Assembly (NCBI GenBank): GCA_011800155.1
Contig: CM022368.1
Location: 2,852,001-2,916,000, forward strand
Length of the DNA stretch: 64,000 nt
Origin: Flammulina velutipes
Taxonomy: Eukaryota > Basidiomycota > Agaricomycetes > Agaricales > Physalacriaceae
Direction: 5' to 3'
Part shown: positions 10,990-22,308 of the stretch, piece by piece
Position numbering within the stretch: position 1 is the stretch's first letter
How the letters are laid out: each line of letters starts with the position of its first letter
The notes under the pieces: model-generated
The model's input: the letters and a program-made list of their open reading frames with translations, nothing else
Told to the model about the DNA's origin: nothing
Database searches by the model: none
Program-made: the position numbers and the translations under genes

Positions 10990-12452
10990 CATCTGGAAAA
11001 GGGTAATTTCTTTAAGTTATCTATAGTCAACTTAAAGCTGTTAGGTTACTAAAGTCACAAAAGTCATGAAAGTTGTCTACGAGCATGGTTAAACACGACA
11101 CTTATCTTAAGTTGCAGTAAGTCACTCAGAAGTTACACTCAAGTTGGAATAAGTTGAGAGCTGTGTTTAACCATGGCCTAAGATGTCACAAAGTCAACTT
11201 GAGTCTAACTTGAGTCTGACCTAAAGCTGTCCAATTCTATCAATATAATAACATTTGATTAAATGTTAATCCAGTCAGATATCACACAATTTAGATAGAA
11301 AACAATCAATTATTATTGCAACTATCAATAAACATATACAATATACACTATCAAGTAACTAGCATACAATAGTTCAAAAGAAATACTAAAAGAAAGAGCA
11401 GATTAGTCAAAGATACAAGTCAAAAGAGCAAGAAACATACCAGAACATTAAACACAGTCAAAAGAGAGCACCTTTGAACAAGAGACAATGATTAGCAAGC
11501 ATAAGAAAAGAAGAAGCAAGTCCACATACCAAGAGAACATTCAAGACTTGAAGATTTAAAGAGAGAACATAGAGGAAGGAGGTCAAGAGAGGAATGATGG
11601 GATCAGAGCTCAGCTCTGGTTTAAATACCAACATGAAGTCACATGACCAGGGCAAAGGGTTTGGGTCCGGAGGTCCGGACCTAAATTGCCTGCCTGTTGG
11701 ACTTGATTAATTCTTGATTCTTGATTTATAACTGTTCACTCAATAACTCTATGGGACTTGCATGGAAGGTAGTAGACCTATATATGGTTGGAAAGCGTTT
11801 AATTAGGGCTACAAGACGAGCCTATAACCGTGGGAAAATAAGGGGTGCAGCTCCGGCTATAAGCCATTCAATCAATTCTCTATTTCTTGTGTTCAAGCAA
11901 TAGCACTACTACACTTGACTGGAAGGTAGAAGTATTATATACTGTCAGAAAGCGTTTAATTAGGCCTACAAGACGCTTATATAATCATGGGAATCGCAGG
12001 GACGCACCACAAGTTATAGGCAAAATAGATGATTTTACTCGGATTTCTCTAGTCTCTCTCACTCACAGCATATCTACACCATTGCTGTTAGCTAGTAGAC
12101 AATGACTAGACAACTTGAGAGAACCTCAGTTGAGCTTTAGGCACCTCAAGTTGACTGCTGTACTAGCTCTAACTTGAGACAACTTGAGTGTCTTTTAGAT
12201 AGAAGCTTCAGTGCAATTATCTTATGTTAACTGTGAAGCAACTATAGACAATACATAAAAAACATTTATCTTAAGTTAACTTTCTCCAACTTTGGTTAGC
12301 TTTCTGTGACTTGGGGCTGTCTTTAGTTGTGTGCTAGAATCCGAGTATCTTGAACCAACTTTTCTGACTAAAGACAACTTATCTGACTTAAGTTACAAGC
12401 TTTAAGTAACTTTGACTTGAGGTAACTTAAGATTATAAGGCCTTTCCAGATG
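10990..12452. mobile_element. TA-flanked 1.46-kb non-autonomous DNA element in RNase H
   Basis: The element begins CATCTGGAAA and ends TTTCCAGATG, a 10-bp perfect inverted repeat, and is bordered by TA on both sides (10,988-10,989 and 12,453-12,454). Collapsing one TA rejoins the RNase H frame exactly, which proves it is an insertion. It is AT-rich and has no credible coding frame. Both subterminal regions are crowded with short AACTTGAG/AACTTAAG/AAGTTGA motifs in both orientations. A TA target duplication and short inverted repeats fit the Tc1/mariner superfamily, but with no transposase the class is an inference. Confidence 0.85.
11755..12025 (+). repeat. Imperfect tandem duplication inside the TA element
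   Basis: Two copies of a ~110-bp unit (from about 11,762 and 11,920) share GGAAGGTAG, GAAAGCGTTTAATTAGG, CTACAAGACG and ATGGGAA-like blocks in the same order. The copies are diverged, so the duplication is older than the insertion itself. It may be a remnant of internal sequence of the parent transposon. Confidence 0.6.
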
Positions 12453-12454
12453 TA

Positions 12455-14424
12455 GATACTCACAATCAAAGAGGGAGTTGTTCGGACTTCACCGCGCATT
12501 AATGACGTGCAAGTACTATCTATTAGGTTGTCGAAAGCTGAAGGTAGAAGTCGATGCAAAATACATTAAGGGAATGCTATCAAACATCGACTCCCTCACC
12601 AACGGGAACCTACAAAGATGGGCAGAAGAGATACTCATGTTCCACTTCACTTTGGTACATGTACCTGGAAAAGTCCATGGTCCAGACGGACTGAGTCGAA
12701 GGGTGCCTGCACCTGAAGACATTATCATACCCCGTCCTCCAGGAGATGAAGAAGAAGACGAGCTGCCTAGCTTTGAGTATGAAGAACCTGATGACTTAGC
12801 GGACGAGGACAAACCTCTCCCCTTCGAGGACTTTAAAGATGCTATAGATACTAAGACAGGTTACCTGCAAGAAGTACGGGAAATTCCCGTAAGTTTACCG
12901 GAAAACGTAGTAAACGACTTCGAACAGACCTCAGAAGAATACCGCGCTAGTCAGCTAGCAGCAATGGCGGTAGAAGATCTTGAGAAATGGGTAGCAATTG
13001 ATGAGTTTCCGGACTTAGAAAGATCGAGTAGAGAAGCTCTATGGGAAACTCTCTTGCCACACGTTGAAGCTTGCCTACGCAACAGTGAATATGAAACTGA
13101 AGAACTATCCACCAGACAACTATCAACGTTGAAGGACTGGGCGTCTATGGATTTCTTCATTGCGGGTGGGAAGTTATACAAGAAGCACAAAGAAAACAAG
13201 CATCGTCGAGTCCTCTTAGTGGGAAAACGGTTGCCAGTCGTGACTATAGTACATGATAAACATGGCCATAAAGGACAATACTCAGTTCGACAATTAGTTG
13301 GCAAGAGGTTCTGGTGGCCAGGCATGGAAGACGACATGAACTGGTTTGTTAAGACTTGTATTCTTTGCCAAAAACGACAGAAGATTATCATCCATAAGGA
13401 ACCTACGATTACACCAACACCAGGAATATTTGAGACTGCTTTTGTGGACACATTCCGAATGCCGAAATCAGGCGGGAAAAATCCGAAGATCAAAAAGTAT
13501 GACGGCTATAATGCTGTCACAGTGGCTCGATGTGGACTTAGTGGTTGGCCGGAAGCAAGGGCCTTGATCAACGAGAACACGGATACTCTAGGAGACTGGC
13601 TCTTCGAAGATATCCTATGTCGTTGGGGATGTATAAAGCAGATCATAACAGATAATGGTCCTGCTATTAAGAAAGCGATGGTTCATATTGAAGCCAAGTA
13701 TGGAGTCAAGGGTATCCTTATTACGCCATATAATAAACAGGCTAATGGGAAGGTCGAACGCGGACATTGGGACATAAGACAATCCTTATTCAAAGTCTGT
13801 AGGGGAAATCCCGAAGAATGGCCGGCATACCTACATGAAGTACTATGGGCAGAACGAATCACTGTTAAACGAACACTTGGACAGTCACCATTTTACGCGG
13901 TAACAGGATGTGAACCCATCCTACCGCTAGACATTAACGAAGTGACTTGGTTAGTGGATATTCCGGACTCCTTAGTGTCGCATTCAGACTTGATAGCGTT
14001 TCGTGCACGACAGCTCATTAAACACAAAGAAGATGTGAAACGTATGAAGCAAAGAGTCACAGATGCCAAGATTCGAGCAGCGGCTAAGTTCATGGAAGAT
14101 CATAAGAACAGAATGCCATCTCACAAGTTCAAGACTGGTGAACTGGTATTAGTCCGAAATACTAGGATTGAAGAGGAACTTAATCACAAGTTCAAAGAAC
14201 GATTCATGGGTCCATACGCTGTAGTATCGCGTACGACTGGTGGAAACTATGTCCTATGTGAACTAGACGGGTCCTTACTCAAAGACAAGATTGCGCAGTT
14301 TCGGGTTATTCCGTTTTACTCACGGAAAGACCCTAGCTTCTTAGGAGACTTGTTCTTCAAAAGACTACACATGATACGTGGCTCTGTAGGCAAAGTTATG
14401 GACGAATTGAACAAGAAAGCATGA
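12455..14424 (+). CDS. pol: pol part 2: end of RNase H and integrase
   Basis: The reading resumes RNase H directly after the TA element (KRELFGLHRAL, then DAKYIKGML and HVPGKVHGPDGLSRR, the usual RNase H end). After an acidic linker comes the integrase zinc-binding domain with an H-x4-H pair (HDKHGH) and CILC (13,250-13,380). The catalytic core has its first aspartate in FVDTF, the second in ITDNGP and the glutamate in GKVERGH, about 35 residues later. The C-terminal GELVLVRN and FMGPYAVV segments are the gypsy-type integrase tail. No chromodomain follows. The frame ends in TGA at 14,422-14,424. Integrase inserts the cDNA into chromosomes; here it is cut off from its RT half by the insertion. 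Confidence 0.92.
12876..12890. promoter_or_regulatory. ACGGGAAATTCCCGT palindrome
   Basis: Seven-base perfect arms ACGGGAA and TTCCCGT surround a single A, in the linker of pol. It is one of the strongest of the dispersed CGG/CCG palindromes. TGGGGAAATTCCCCA at 14,665-14,679 has the same geometry. Confidence 0.45.
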
Positions 14425-14895
14425 GCTGATGGTAGGGATACCATCATATAAAGCTTGTGGGGGATATAGAGGCATTCCCGAATAACGAACGGAATTTACC
14501 AGGAATTTTCGATTTTACTTGGTACATACCAACGATACGTTCAAGATGTATTATCATTGAGAACAAAGATAGTATAGCAGTAACGCTAAAGATATACTGT
14601 ATACAAACCGTACAAATAATGAATATCTTTTCTTTAATAAAAGGTACCATTCCCGATGCGGGGTTGGGGAAATTCCCCACAATCTAAGATAAGATTCCGA
14701 AGAGCTAGACTCATCAGAAACGGAATGGCCCTTTCCGTTTTCGGAATTGATCGAGGATCATCGGACCGGTTCCGTGATGGTGAACTTAAAGAGAAAAATT
14801 GAGAAAAACGAACTCATACTTCAACCACCATCGCAGCGACGCGACTCTGCCAAAACGCGACATAGATCGACGCGACAACGGTTCATTCAAATACA
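14425..14895 (+). other. Spacer between pol and ORF3
   Basis: No coding region is supported here. GCTTGTGGGGG at 14,452-14,462 looks like a polypurine tract of the kind that normally sits just before a 3' LTR, as if extra genes had been placed between an old tract and the LTR. The spacer also holds the palindrome TGGGGAAATTCCCCA (14,665-14,679), arms AACGGAA/TTCCGTT (14,720-14,740) and the second copy of the 18-mer found at the pro/pol junction (14,743-14,760). Confidence 0.5.
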
Positions 14896-17800
14896 ATGTC
14901 ATCGACAAGTTTCTTTGAAATACAAGACCGACCCAAGGCGCTCGCATACGAGCGCCGCCACTTCTCCAAAAATGCGATCAGACGACTCCGTTTCATGCCC
15001 GGCAATTGGCGGACTTTGCCTGTCTGCCACGTTCCGGAAGATTACCGAATCTTCTGGGCTCAGTTCGAGAAGGCAGCCGGCGAACTCAAGCACTCGGCAG
15101 CCAACAATAACGTATGGCTGGATCAAGTCCTAACAAGGGCTTGGCAGTTATACGAAGAGTTGCCGGATGCAACGGTAAGATAAAGATCATGTCGGCCGAT
15201 TCCGAAAATTTAACGGAATCGAATTAGACAACTGAAGATGAAAGTGGCGACGAAGGGAAAGTTGAGAAACCAGCGGTAAACAAAGAAAAGACCGTTAAGG
15301 TAAGTTTCCTTGAGTCGAACGGGTAAATTCCGGGAAACTTAATGGAAAACCTTAGACGCCTGAAGGTAAAGGCGAAGATGTCACCGACGAAGAGGTTGGC
15401 GACGAGAAAGACAAGTCCGACGACGAAGATGTTGGAAAAGAAGAAGACAAAGGCCAAGGAACAAGTTCCAAGGGCAAAGAGGCAAGAATAAGACAACCCA
15501 AATTCCGGTATAATTAACGGACTTGGTATAGGACTCGGGAAATGAGAGTACCGATGACGAAGAACCAGTCGACAAGACTGTCGAAGACAAGAAGGTACGA
15601 AAACGAACTTGGTTATAGTCAATTCTGCTAGACTTAACGGATTTGGCAGGATCAAGAGGCTCAGGACGAGCCACAGGAAGACGAAGACGAGCAAGATGAA
15701 GAGCTCGTCGAAGACAAACAGGTATGATAGTGAACCTGGGTATAGCAAATTCCGGTAAACTTAACGGAATTTGTTAGGACCAAGAAGAACAGGATGCTCA
15801 AGAGGAGCAACAACCAGATGAAGGCTCTTCAAAGGGCAAAGATCAAGAAGTGAGTAGCTTCAAAAAAAAAAAAAAAGTGAAGACTAGATTACAGCTAAAA
15901 CGATCTACGATAGGACGAGGAAGAAGAATCCGGAAAGAGCAAGGAAAAGTCCGCGCACACCCCGGAAAGGTCTCCCAGCTCAGAGATCCCTCGTCCCCCT
16001 CCCCGCAAGACAACGAAGACGGTATCAACTACTCAGGCTCCAAGTCCTAGGGTAGTTATACCAAGACTCCCTCCCCAGGTGCCTATGCAAATGCCACCAA
16101 TGGCTATGGTCAAACCTGCGAGGGCTCTTGTAGCCAAGCCCGTGCAAGGGTCTATGCAAATGCTGCCCATGGTAATTGCTGGACCCTCAAGAGAAGAAAT
16201 CGAGGGCTTGGGCAACGAGAAATTGTCTAAGTTGTCAGCTATGGCAGCTCCAGCGGCAACTCCGGTAGAGGACCCGGAGGTGACCTTCATACGAGCGGTG
16301 AGCTTTCGCGCAAAGCAAGCGAGAATGGACGATGACTCCGGACAGGAGGTCATTGATGAGGAAGCACCTCCTCCAAAGAAAGCCAAATCGGCAAAGAAGA
16401 CGACGACGAAAACGGTGGGTAAGGTGGCTCCCGTAGCCAAATCCAAACCCAGCGTCAAGTCAACTCCGATGGCAAAACCGGACTCGTCCGCGAAAACCAA
16501 GGAAACGAAGAGGACTCGCGAGATAGAAGATGGTGACGCCGATGATAGCAGTGGCGATGACCAAGGCAACGACGAAGACGACTTCGAGCCAAACGACGAC
16601 GACTTCGAGCCCAATAACGATGACTTCCAGCCATCCGACGACCCGACGGCCAATTCCGAGGAACCATCGGAAAGTGAAGGACCGGCTAGGAAGCACCCTA
16701 TGCTATAGGGATAACACGTTATAGGCCTGTAGTGGCAGGGCAAAACAACGCGTTGTCCACTGTAGCTCTAAATGGCTGTCTGGCTGGCTGGCTGGCTGGC
16801 CAGGGTATATTGGGGCGGGCTGGAATGGGGCGGGATGGGTCCCAAATATGGATAGGGATTGATGGGAGCATGTAGGGATTGATGGGGAGGGGGAGGGGGA
16901 GCAGGGGATGGGGAAATGTGGCCACACATAAATCCGGACCTAGGGATTGATGGGTACTGATGTCATTGATTGACCAGGGGGATGGGGGATGGGGATAGCA
17001 ATTGTGGCACCAGGAAAATCCGGACCTAGGGTTTGATGGGAGCAGGGGATGGGGGATGGGGGCAGGGGAAATGTGGCCACAGGAAAATCCGGACCTAGGG
17101 ATTGATGGGAACTGATGGGATTGATGGGGGAGGGGATGGGGGATGGGGGCAGGGGGATTGGGGGCAGGGAACAATTGTGGCACCAGGATAAATACTGGGC
17201 TATTGCCAGGGTATGAGGAGGGTATGGGAGGGATGATTGTAGGTTGAAAAATAAAATTCTTTCTAACTATCAGAAACATGAATGGGGATGTGGCAGCTAC
17301 TGAAACCAACAATAAAACGATGTGTGGCGCATTTTTAATCGAGGAGCACATACCTCGGATTGACCTGGGGTTGGTCTAGATGTCTTCCTATTGAAAAATG
17401 AATGTGTGCAGCACAAAGAACCATGTAAAAACACGAAGATTTGGCTGAGAAACAAGCAGAACATTATTGAAAATCCATCAAAAAGCACCAAAAAGGGAGC
17501 AGCACTTTGCCCTCGCTTGGGGGTGACCTGGAACCACTTGTAGGTCGTCCAGACACCTTTGGGGCATTGTATATGTCACTCAGTTAGGTCCCCAGGTCAA
17601 CAGAACCCTTGGATATGATCAAAATGCCAAAAACCCGGACCACACAGCTTTGGGCCACACTATCAACTTGCCATGACCTGGGGACACCTTATATTCGAAG
17701 ATATATGTATATAATGCTCTAATCATGAGTTAGATGAAGTCTGGAGTGTCAAAAATGCGGTCAAAACCTTGGATATACCCCAAATAATGTCCCCCAAGAA

Positions 17801-19931
17801 AGCACACACACCATCAACTTCCTCTGACCTCTGGGTCGTCCCAATGTGTTCTATTATCATTATATATGATGTATTAGCACCCCAGAGGTTCCCCCAGTGT
17901 GGCAAAATGCGAATAGAAATGGTACAATAATTTATATCCTCTCTTTCTACACCAAGAACCACCCCAACTATCACACATCTGAGTGGTGGACTATTGATTT
18001 TAACATCATACAATGTGTTTTTAGCTTCCCAGAATATGTCCCAGGTTGAACACCCTTCAATATAGAGCATGGTCATTTGAGAATTAGTACAAAGATCATA
18101 TCCTCACCATGTACCAAAGGGATGTATCTTCGAGGTCTACCTAAGACCTGGGCCCCAAGATATCATCTATATGATGTCAAATGACTATTAGAACAGTCCT
18201 AAAGATGTAGATATGCGAACCAATGGGTGTACTTGAGAAGGAAGGGTGAATAAGGGTTCACCTATTATCATGAATATTCGCATTTTGACAAACTGGGGAC
18301 ACCTCTGGGATGCCAATACATCATCTATAATGATAATAGAACACATTGGAACGACCCAGAGGTCAGGGGAAGTTGATGGTGTGTGTGCTTTCTTGGGGGA
18401 CATTATTTGGGGTATATCCAAGGTTTTGACCGCATTTTTGACACTCCAGACTTCATCTAACTCATGATTAGAGCATTATATACATATATCTTCGAATATA
18501 AGGTGTCCCCAGGTCATGGCAAGTTGATAGTGTGGCCCAAAGCTGTGTGGTCCGGGTTTTTGGCATTTTGATCATATCCAAGGGTTCTGTTGACCTGGGG
18601 ACCTAACTAAGTGACATATACAATGCCCCAAAGGTGTCTGGACGACCTACAAGTGGTTCCAGGTCACCCCCAAGCGAGGGCAAAGTGCTGCTCCCTTTTT
18701 GGTGCTTTTTGATGGATTTTCAATAATGTTCTGCTTGTTTCTCAGCCAAATCTTCGTGTTTTTACATGGTTCTTTGTGCTGCACACATTCATTTTTCAAT
18801 AGGAAGACATCTAGACCAACCCCAGGTCAATCCGAGGTATGTGCTCCTCGATTAAAAATGCGCCACACATCGTTTTATTGTTGGTTTCAGTAGCTGCCAC
18901 ATCCCCATTCATGTTTCTGATAGTTAGAAAGAATTTTATTTTTCAACCTACAATCATCCCTCCCATACCCTCCTCATACCCTGGCAATAGCCCAGTATTT
19001 ATCCTGGTGCCACAATTGTTCCCTGCCCCCAATCCCCCTGCCCCCATCCCCATCCCCTCCCCATCAATCCCATCAGTTCCCATCAATCCCTAGGTCCGGA
19101 TTTTCCTGTGGCCACATTTCCCCTGCCCCCATCCCCCATCCCCTGCTCCCATCAAACCCTAGGTCCGGATTTTCCTGGTGCCACAATTGCTATCCCCATC
19201 CCCCATCCCCCTGGTCAATCAATGACATCAGTACCCATCAATCCCTAGGTCCGGATTTATGTGTGGCCACATTTCCCCATCCCCTGCTCCCCCTCCCCCT
19301 CCCCATCAATCCCTACATGCTCCCATCAATCCCTATCCATATTTGGGACCCATCCCGCCCCATTCCAGCCTGCCCCAATATACCCTGGCCAGCCAGCCAG
19401 CCAGCCAGACAGCCATTTAGAGCTACAGTGGACAACGCGTTGTTTTGCTCTGCCACTACAGGCCTATAACGTGTTATCCCTATAGCATAGGGTGCTAGGA
19501 AGAAGAGGAAGACAGCCAAGGGAGCCGTAGTCGTGAAGTCGACAAAGAGCAAGGGGAAGCGAAAGGCCAAAGAACCAGTTCCCGAAGGCGAACTTTGGAA
19601 GTACTCGCAAGTACTTTGCAAAGAGTGCCTAAAGGCGGACAAGGAATGCAAGTATGCAACCCCTACGACAAAGTCTTGCATTCGTTGCCAAGTCAAGAAG
19701 CTCAAATGCGAGAAGATGGACCCGGAGTCGGATGTGGTCAAGCGTCAACCACAAGCCTTGTTGGAAACAATCCAAGGCTTGCGAAACGATGTCGACCAGC
19801 TGGTCGAACAGAACGGCAGACTCACGGACGCCGTCAACGATTTGCTTAGGCATTGGGGAGATCCCAATGTCCTAACGTACTATGGACTGTCCACGGAAAA
19901 TTCCGTAGCGGGTCCCAGCCGCCGTCGTTGA
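14896..19931 (+). CDS. ORF3: accessory zinc-cluster protein of the retrotransposon, split by FB2
   Basis: I do not recognise a named family. From the ATG at 14,896 the model has a 93-codon first exon, five short exons (72, 126, 63, 72 and 72 nt) separated by introns of about 50-64 nt, then a long last exon from 15,914. All six introns are phase 0. The product has a globular N-terminus with many aromatic residues, a very acidic/lysine-rich repetitive middle, a DDFEPN-type heptad repeated three times (near 16,576-16,640), and after FB2 a basic stretch. A six-cysteine cluster of pattern CX2CX6CX9CX2CX6C follows at about 19,616-19,712, then a leucine-rich coiled-coil segment and a stop at 19,929-19,931. 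The cysteine pattern is that of fungal Zn2Cys6 DNA-binding domains, but the RK-rich half (CIRCQVKKLKC) comes second instead of first. FB2 lies between codons near 16,693. A DNA-binding role is inferred. Confidence 0.75.
15175..15913 (+). other. Array of mini-exons and look-alike introns in ORF3
   Basis: Introns run 15,175-15,227, 15,300-15,355, 15,482-15,531 (GC-AG), 15,595-15,649, 15,722-15,777 and 15,850-15,913. Every intervening exon is a multiple of three and encodes Asp/Glu/Lys/Gln-rich sequence. Most of the introns share a block resembling ATTCCGG...AACGGAAT; the clearest are arms CAAATTCCG and CGGAATTTG at 15,746-15,773 and CGATTCCG and CGGAATCG at 15,197-15,221. This points to repeated duplication of one exon-intron unit. 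Exon skipping would keep the frame. Confidence 0.7.
16694..19494. mobile_element. FB2: complete 2.8-kb palindromic KDZ-type element
   Basis: The tips are CACCCTATGC...GCATAGGGTG, with an 8-bp duplication CTAGGAAG on both sides (16,686-16,693 and 19,495-19,502). The arms are about 1.2 kb each and nearly perfect inverted repeats, leaving a unique centre of roughly 0.4 kb (about 17,905-18,290). The length of 2,801 bp is the same as the copy at 42,272, whose centre is in the opposite orientation. It interrupts ORF3. It encodes no transposase; small open frames within it are not supported as genes. Confidence 0.93.
19893..19906. promoter_or_regulatory. ACGGAAAATTCCGT site (CGG-N6-CCG)
   Basis: Six-base perfect arms ACGGAA and TTCCGT are separated by AA, near the 3' end of ORF3. 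The CGG-N6-CCG layout is that of inverted half-sites bound by some fungal Zn2Cys6 dimers (for example Ppr1 of yeast). That ORF3 binds it is only a hypothesis. Confidence 0.4.
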
Positions 19932-20730
19932 AAAGATAACTCGAGTTGAAGAGGTCGAAGCCTAGCTCCCTCAGACACTTGAGTTGTTCGTTCTTGTTTC
20001 TTTCGTTGGTCTCTTTGCCGGGTTTTTGTCGGACTCCTTCTCTTCGCGGACTATGTATAAATAGACGATATACATACGATTTACATTGGACTTAGCGGCC
20101 GTAGTGCCAAATATTTATATCTACATACGATTCACGATACCATGGAAAATAGCGAGCACGCTGCTGTGATGACAAAATGGTGTGAACTAAGATCAAGAAA
20201 AGCTTGAAAACCAACAAAAGATACCAAGTCATTGAGACAAGGGATTCTCCGGGTTTTCAAGTGGAAAAACAGACTCTACTAGGTTGAAGCTTAGTAGACT
20301 AACAAAGATACCAGCACGATAGCATCTAATAAGTCAATGGGAGACGCCATAACTCATGACGATCTCCGGACTTATCAGGAGCGCGAACATTGGTTATAAC
20401 TAGAGACTACGCTAAGGCTAGTACATCTCAAGTTATATAGAAGAACTAGCCAACGAAGGTCTTAAGCCATATATACCTGAGGCTACGAGTACGAATGCAA
20501 TAGCATGAAGAGTACTCAACTCCGATGAAGATACGGGAATTCCCGCGCCACCATCAATTTGAACCACAGAACGAACTTGGTAACAAGAAAAGGGTCTAAA
20601 TTGAAGGTATAGCGCTACGACATAGGATAACCGACAAACGATATAGACTAAGTGTCTAACACCAAGATGATAGACTTTTAACGGAAAATCCGACTACTGG
20701 GCCGGAGGAGTACATTCGACGGCAGGATGA
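19932..20730. other. Intergenic region between convergent ORF3 and antisense gene 2
   Basis: No coding sequence is supported. The stretch holds two TACATACGATT repeats about 50 bp apart (near 20,070 and 20,122), TA-rich segments that may act in 3' processing of the two convergent genes, and the perfect 12-bp palindrome CGGGAATTCCCG at 20,534-20,545. Confidence 0.5.
20534..20545. promoter_or_regulatory. Perfect palindrome CGGGAATTCCCG
   Basis: This 12-bp perfect palindrome in non-coding sequence has outward CGG/CCG ends like the sites inside ORF3, pol and pro. Function unknown. Confidence 0.4.
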
Positions 20731-21918
20731 CTAGTGGGACAGTGGGTACACATAGTCTGTCCTAGCGTATTGAAGTGGGTCTATCAGAAGAAAGGTGTTA
20801 GAATAATACACTAGGCGTCGAACAGAAAGACTTAGGAAAGATCTGACCACTGGTACTGGAGAACTGATTGGGACAAGTTCAGGCGTTGAGCTAGATCGCC
20901 GTTGAGCAACACAATGGGGCTCTGGTACGAACTCAGTGAAGCGTTCGGCGTGGGGACCAAGTCTGAGGTCACTAGCGTCAACCAACCCAGCTGGAAAATC
21001 GTGTAAAGGCGAATAACTGTTGGTAACGACCCGTTCATACATGATAGGACGAGTATCGAACTCGGGCTGAATGTTGTTAGCGGAAAGATAACGAGGCCAC
21101 CAGGCGACTAGTTGAACATCGCTGGCATCCATACGAGACAGAGGGACAGGGATAGCATCCAAGACCTCAGGATGGGCAAAGATCCCACCCAAAGAGTCAG
21201 GCGCTCCCCTATGATAGCCCAACATTACGCTGGTCTATGGAAAATCCCGAGATTTAGTACGGAAAAGGCGTGTAGGTTAAAGAACTCACGATGAAATCGG
21301 TGCTAGCATCCAAGTACAACTCCGTAAAGTACATATGGGGTTGGCGATATACTTTGGAAAGCCATCCTTCGAAGGAAAGACCATCGAGGGTACAGTTTCC
21401 CGTGCGTCCATGAAAGAAGTTGGACACCAATCGAAGACAGACGATATACAACGAAGCTAAGTTGTAGGCTTGCCCTGTGCGAAAGTCGGGATGTTCGCAA
21501 TGCCACAAACTAGAAGCGTGTTGCTATCAAGACCGTTAGACCCGCGAAATGTAAGGAAAAATCCGAGACGTACCATTACGCCTAGGGTGAACCTCAATGT
21601 AGGAGCGTCTATCTGACGAGCAGGACCTAAGTGCAAGTCCGCAGCCGCGTCGGTATACCGTGCGGTGAGGTCCAAGCTGTTGAGTGGTGTTGCCACGATA
21701 GGAAAGCCTTGAGCAGTGCGATATAACGATATAGCAATGGCGAGACCAGTCTCAGCCTCCAAGAAGTCCAAGGCTTCTCTGGAAAATCGCTTGTCCAAAC
21801 CCGGAATCATGGCGATTTTGAAGTTGGCCCATAGAGGGATCAAAGCGATAGGAGAAGGCATCTGAGACAGACGAAGACCGAGACATTGCAAAAGTTCAGT
21901 CTTATAAACGATGTGCAA
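20731..21918 (-). CDS. Antisense gene 2 of the retrotransposon, unknown function
   Basis: I do not recognise the family. Read on the minus strand, the first supported exon starts at an ATG at 21,918 and an upstream exon is possible. Introns with GTACGT...GATAG and GTGAGT...CATAG ends join three open segments, and removing them gives one continuous frame to a stop at 20,731-20,733. The product is about 360 residues, neutral, and rich in Leu, Pro, Tyr and Trp. It has globular character and no low-complexity stretch, signal peptide or clear transmembrane helix. Consistent splice sites and an unbroken frame indicate a maintained gene and not a chance frame. It lies inside the LTR element, tail-to-tail with ORF3 and in tandem with antisense gene 1, about 390 bp downstream of that gene's stop. 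Confidence 0.65.
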
Positions 21919-22308
21919 AATCCAATAGGAGGTGTACGATCGACTGGCTAATGAGTCGGGTATTCGTCAAGGCGAAGAAAATAACGAACGTATAGGCTAG
22001 ACCAAAGATTGCCAATACGGAAAACGAAAATTGTAAGCCCCTGAGAACAAGAAAGGAGGCCGGCGAAGACTTTATGCAAAAATTCCGCTAAGAATCACGG
22101 AAGTGGCGCACAAATGTTTTCGGGGTCTAGCTTGAAGTTCAAATCACACGAAGTTTTAGGGGACAGTTATATTGGAAGTCAATAAGCAATGGCTACAGTA
22201 TCAGAAAGATAAAGATAAAGATAAAGAGCCCCGGAAACACAATAGGTAAACAGTAGTATCACCCGGAAAGAAGGGATGGGCAACTACCTAGATGTAACAG
22301 GGAAGTAT
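21919..22308. other. Spacer upstream of antisense gene 2
   Basis: This is the likely promoter of antisense gene 2 and 3' region of antisense gene 1. It contains a (GATAAA) run near 22,208-22,228 and several CGGAA/TTCCG fragments. No further gene is seen, although an upstream exon of gene 2 could lie here. Confidence 0.45.

Noticed and set aside
14300..14424. Chromodomain at the integrase C-terminus
   Set aside because: The segment after the GPYAVV motif is short and lacks the chromodomain tryptophan/aromatic pattern.
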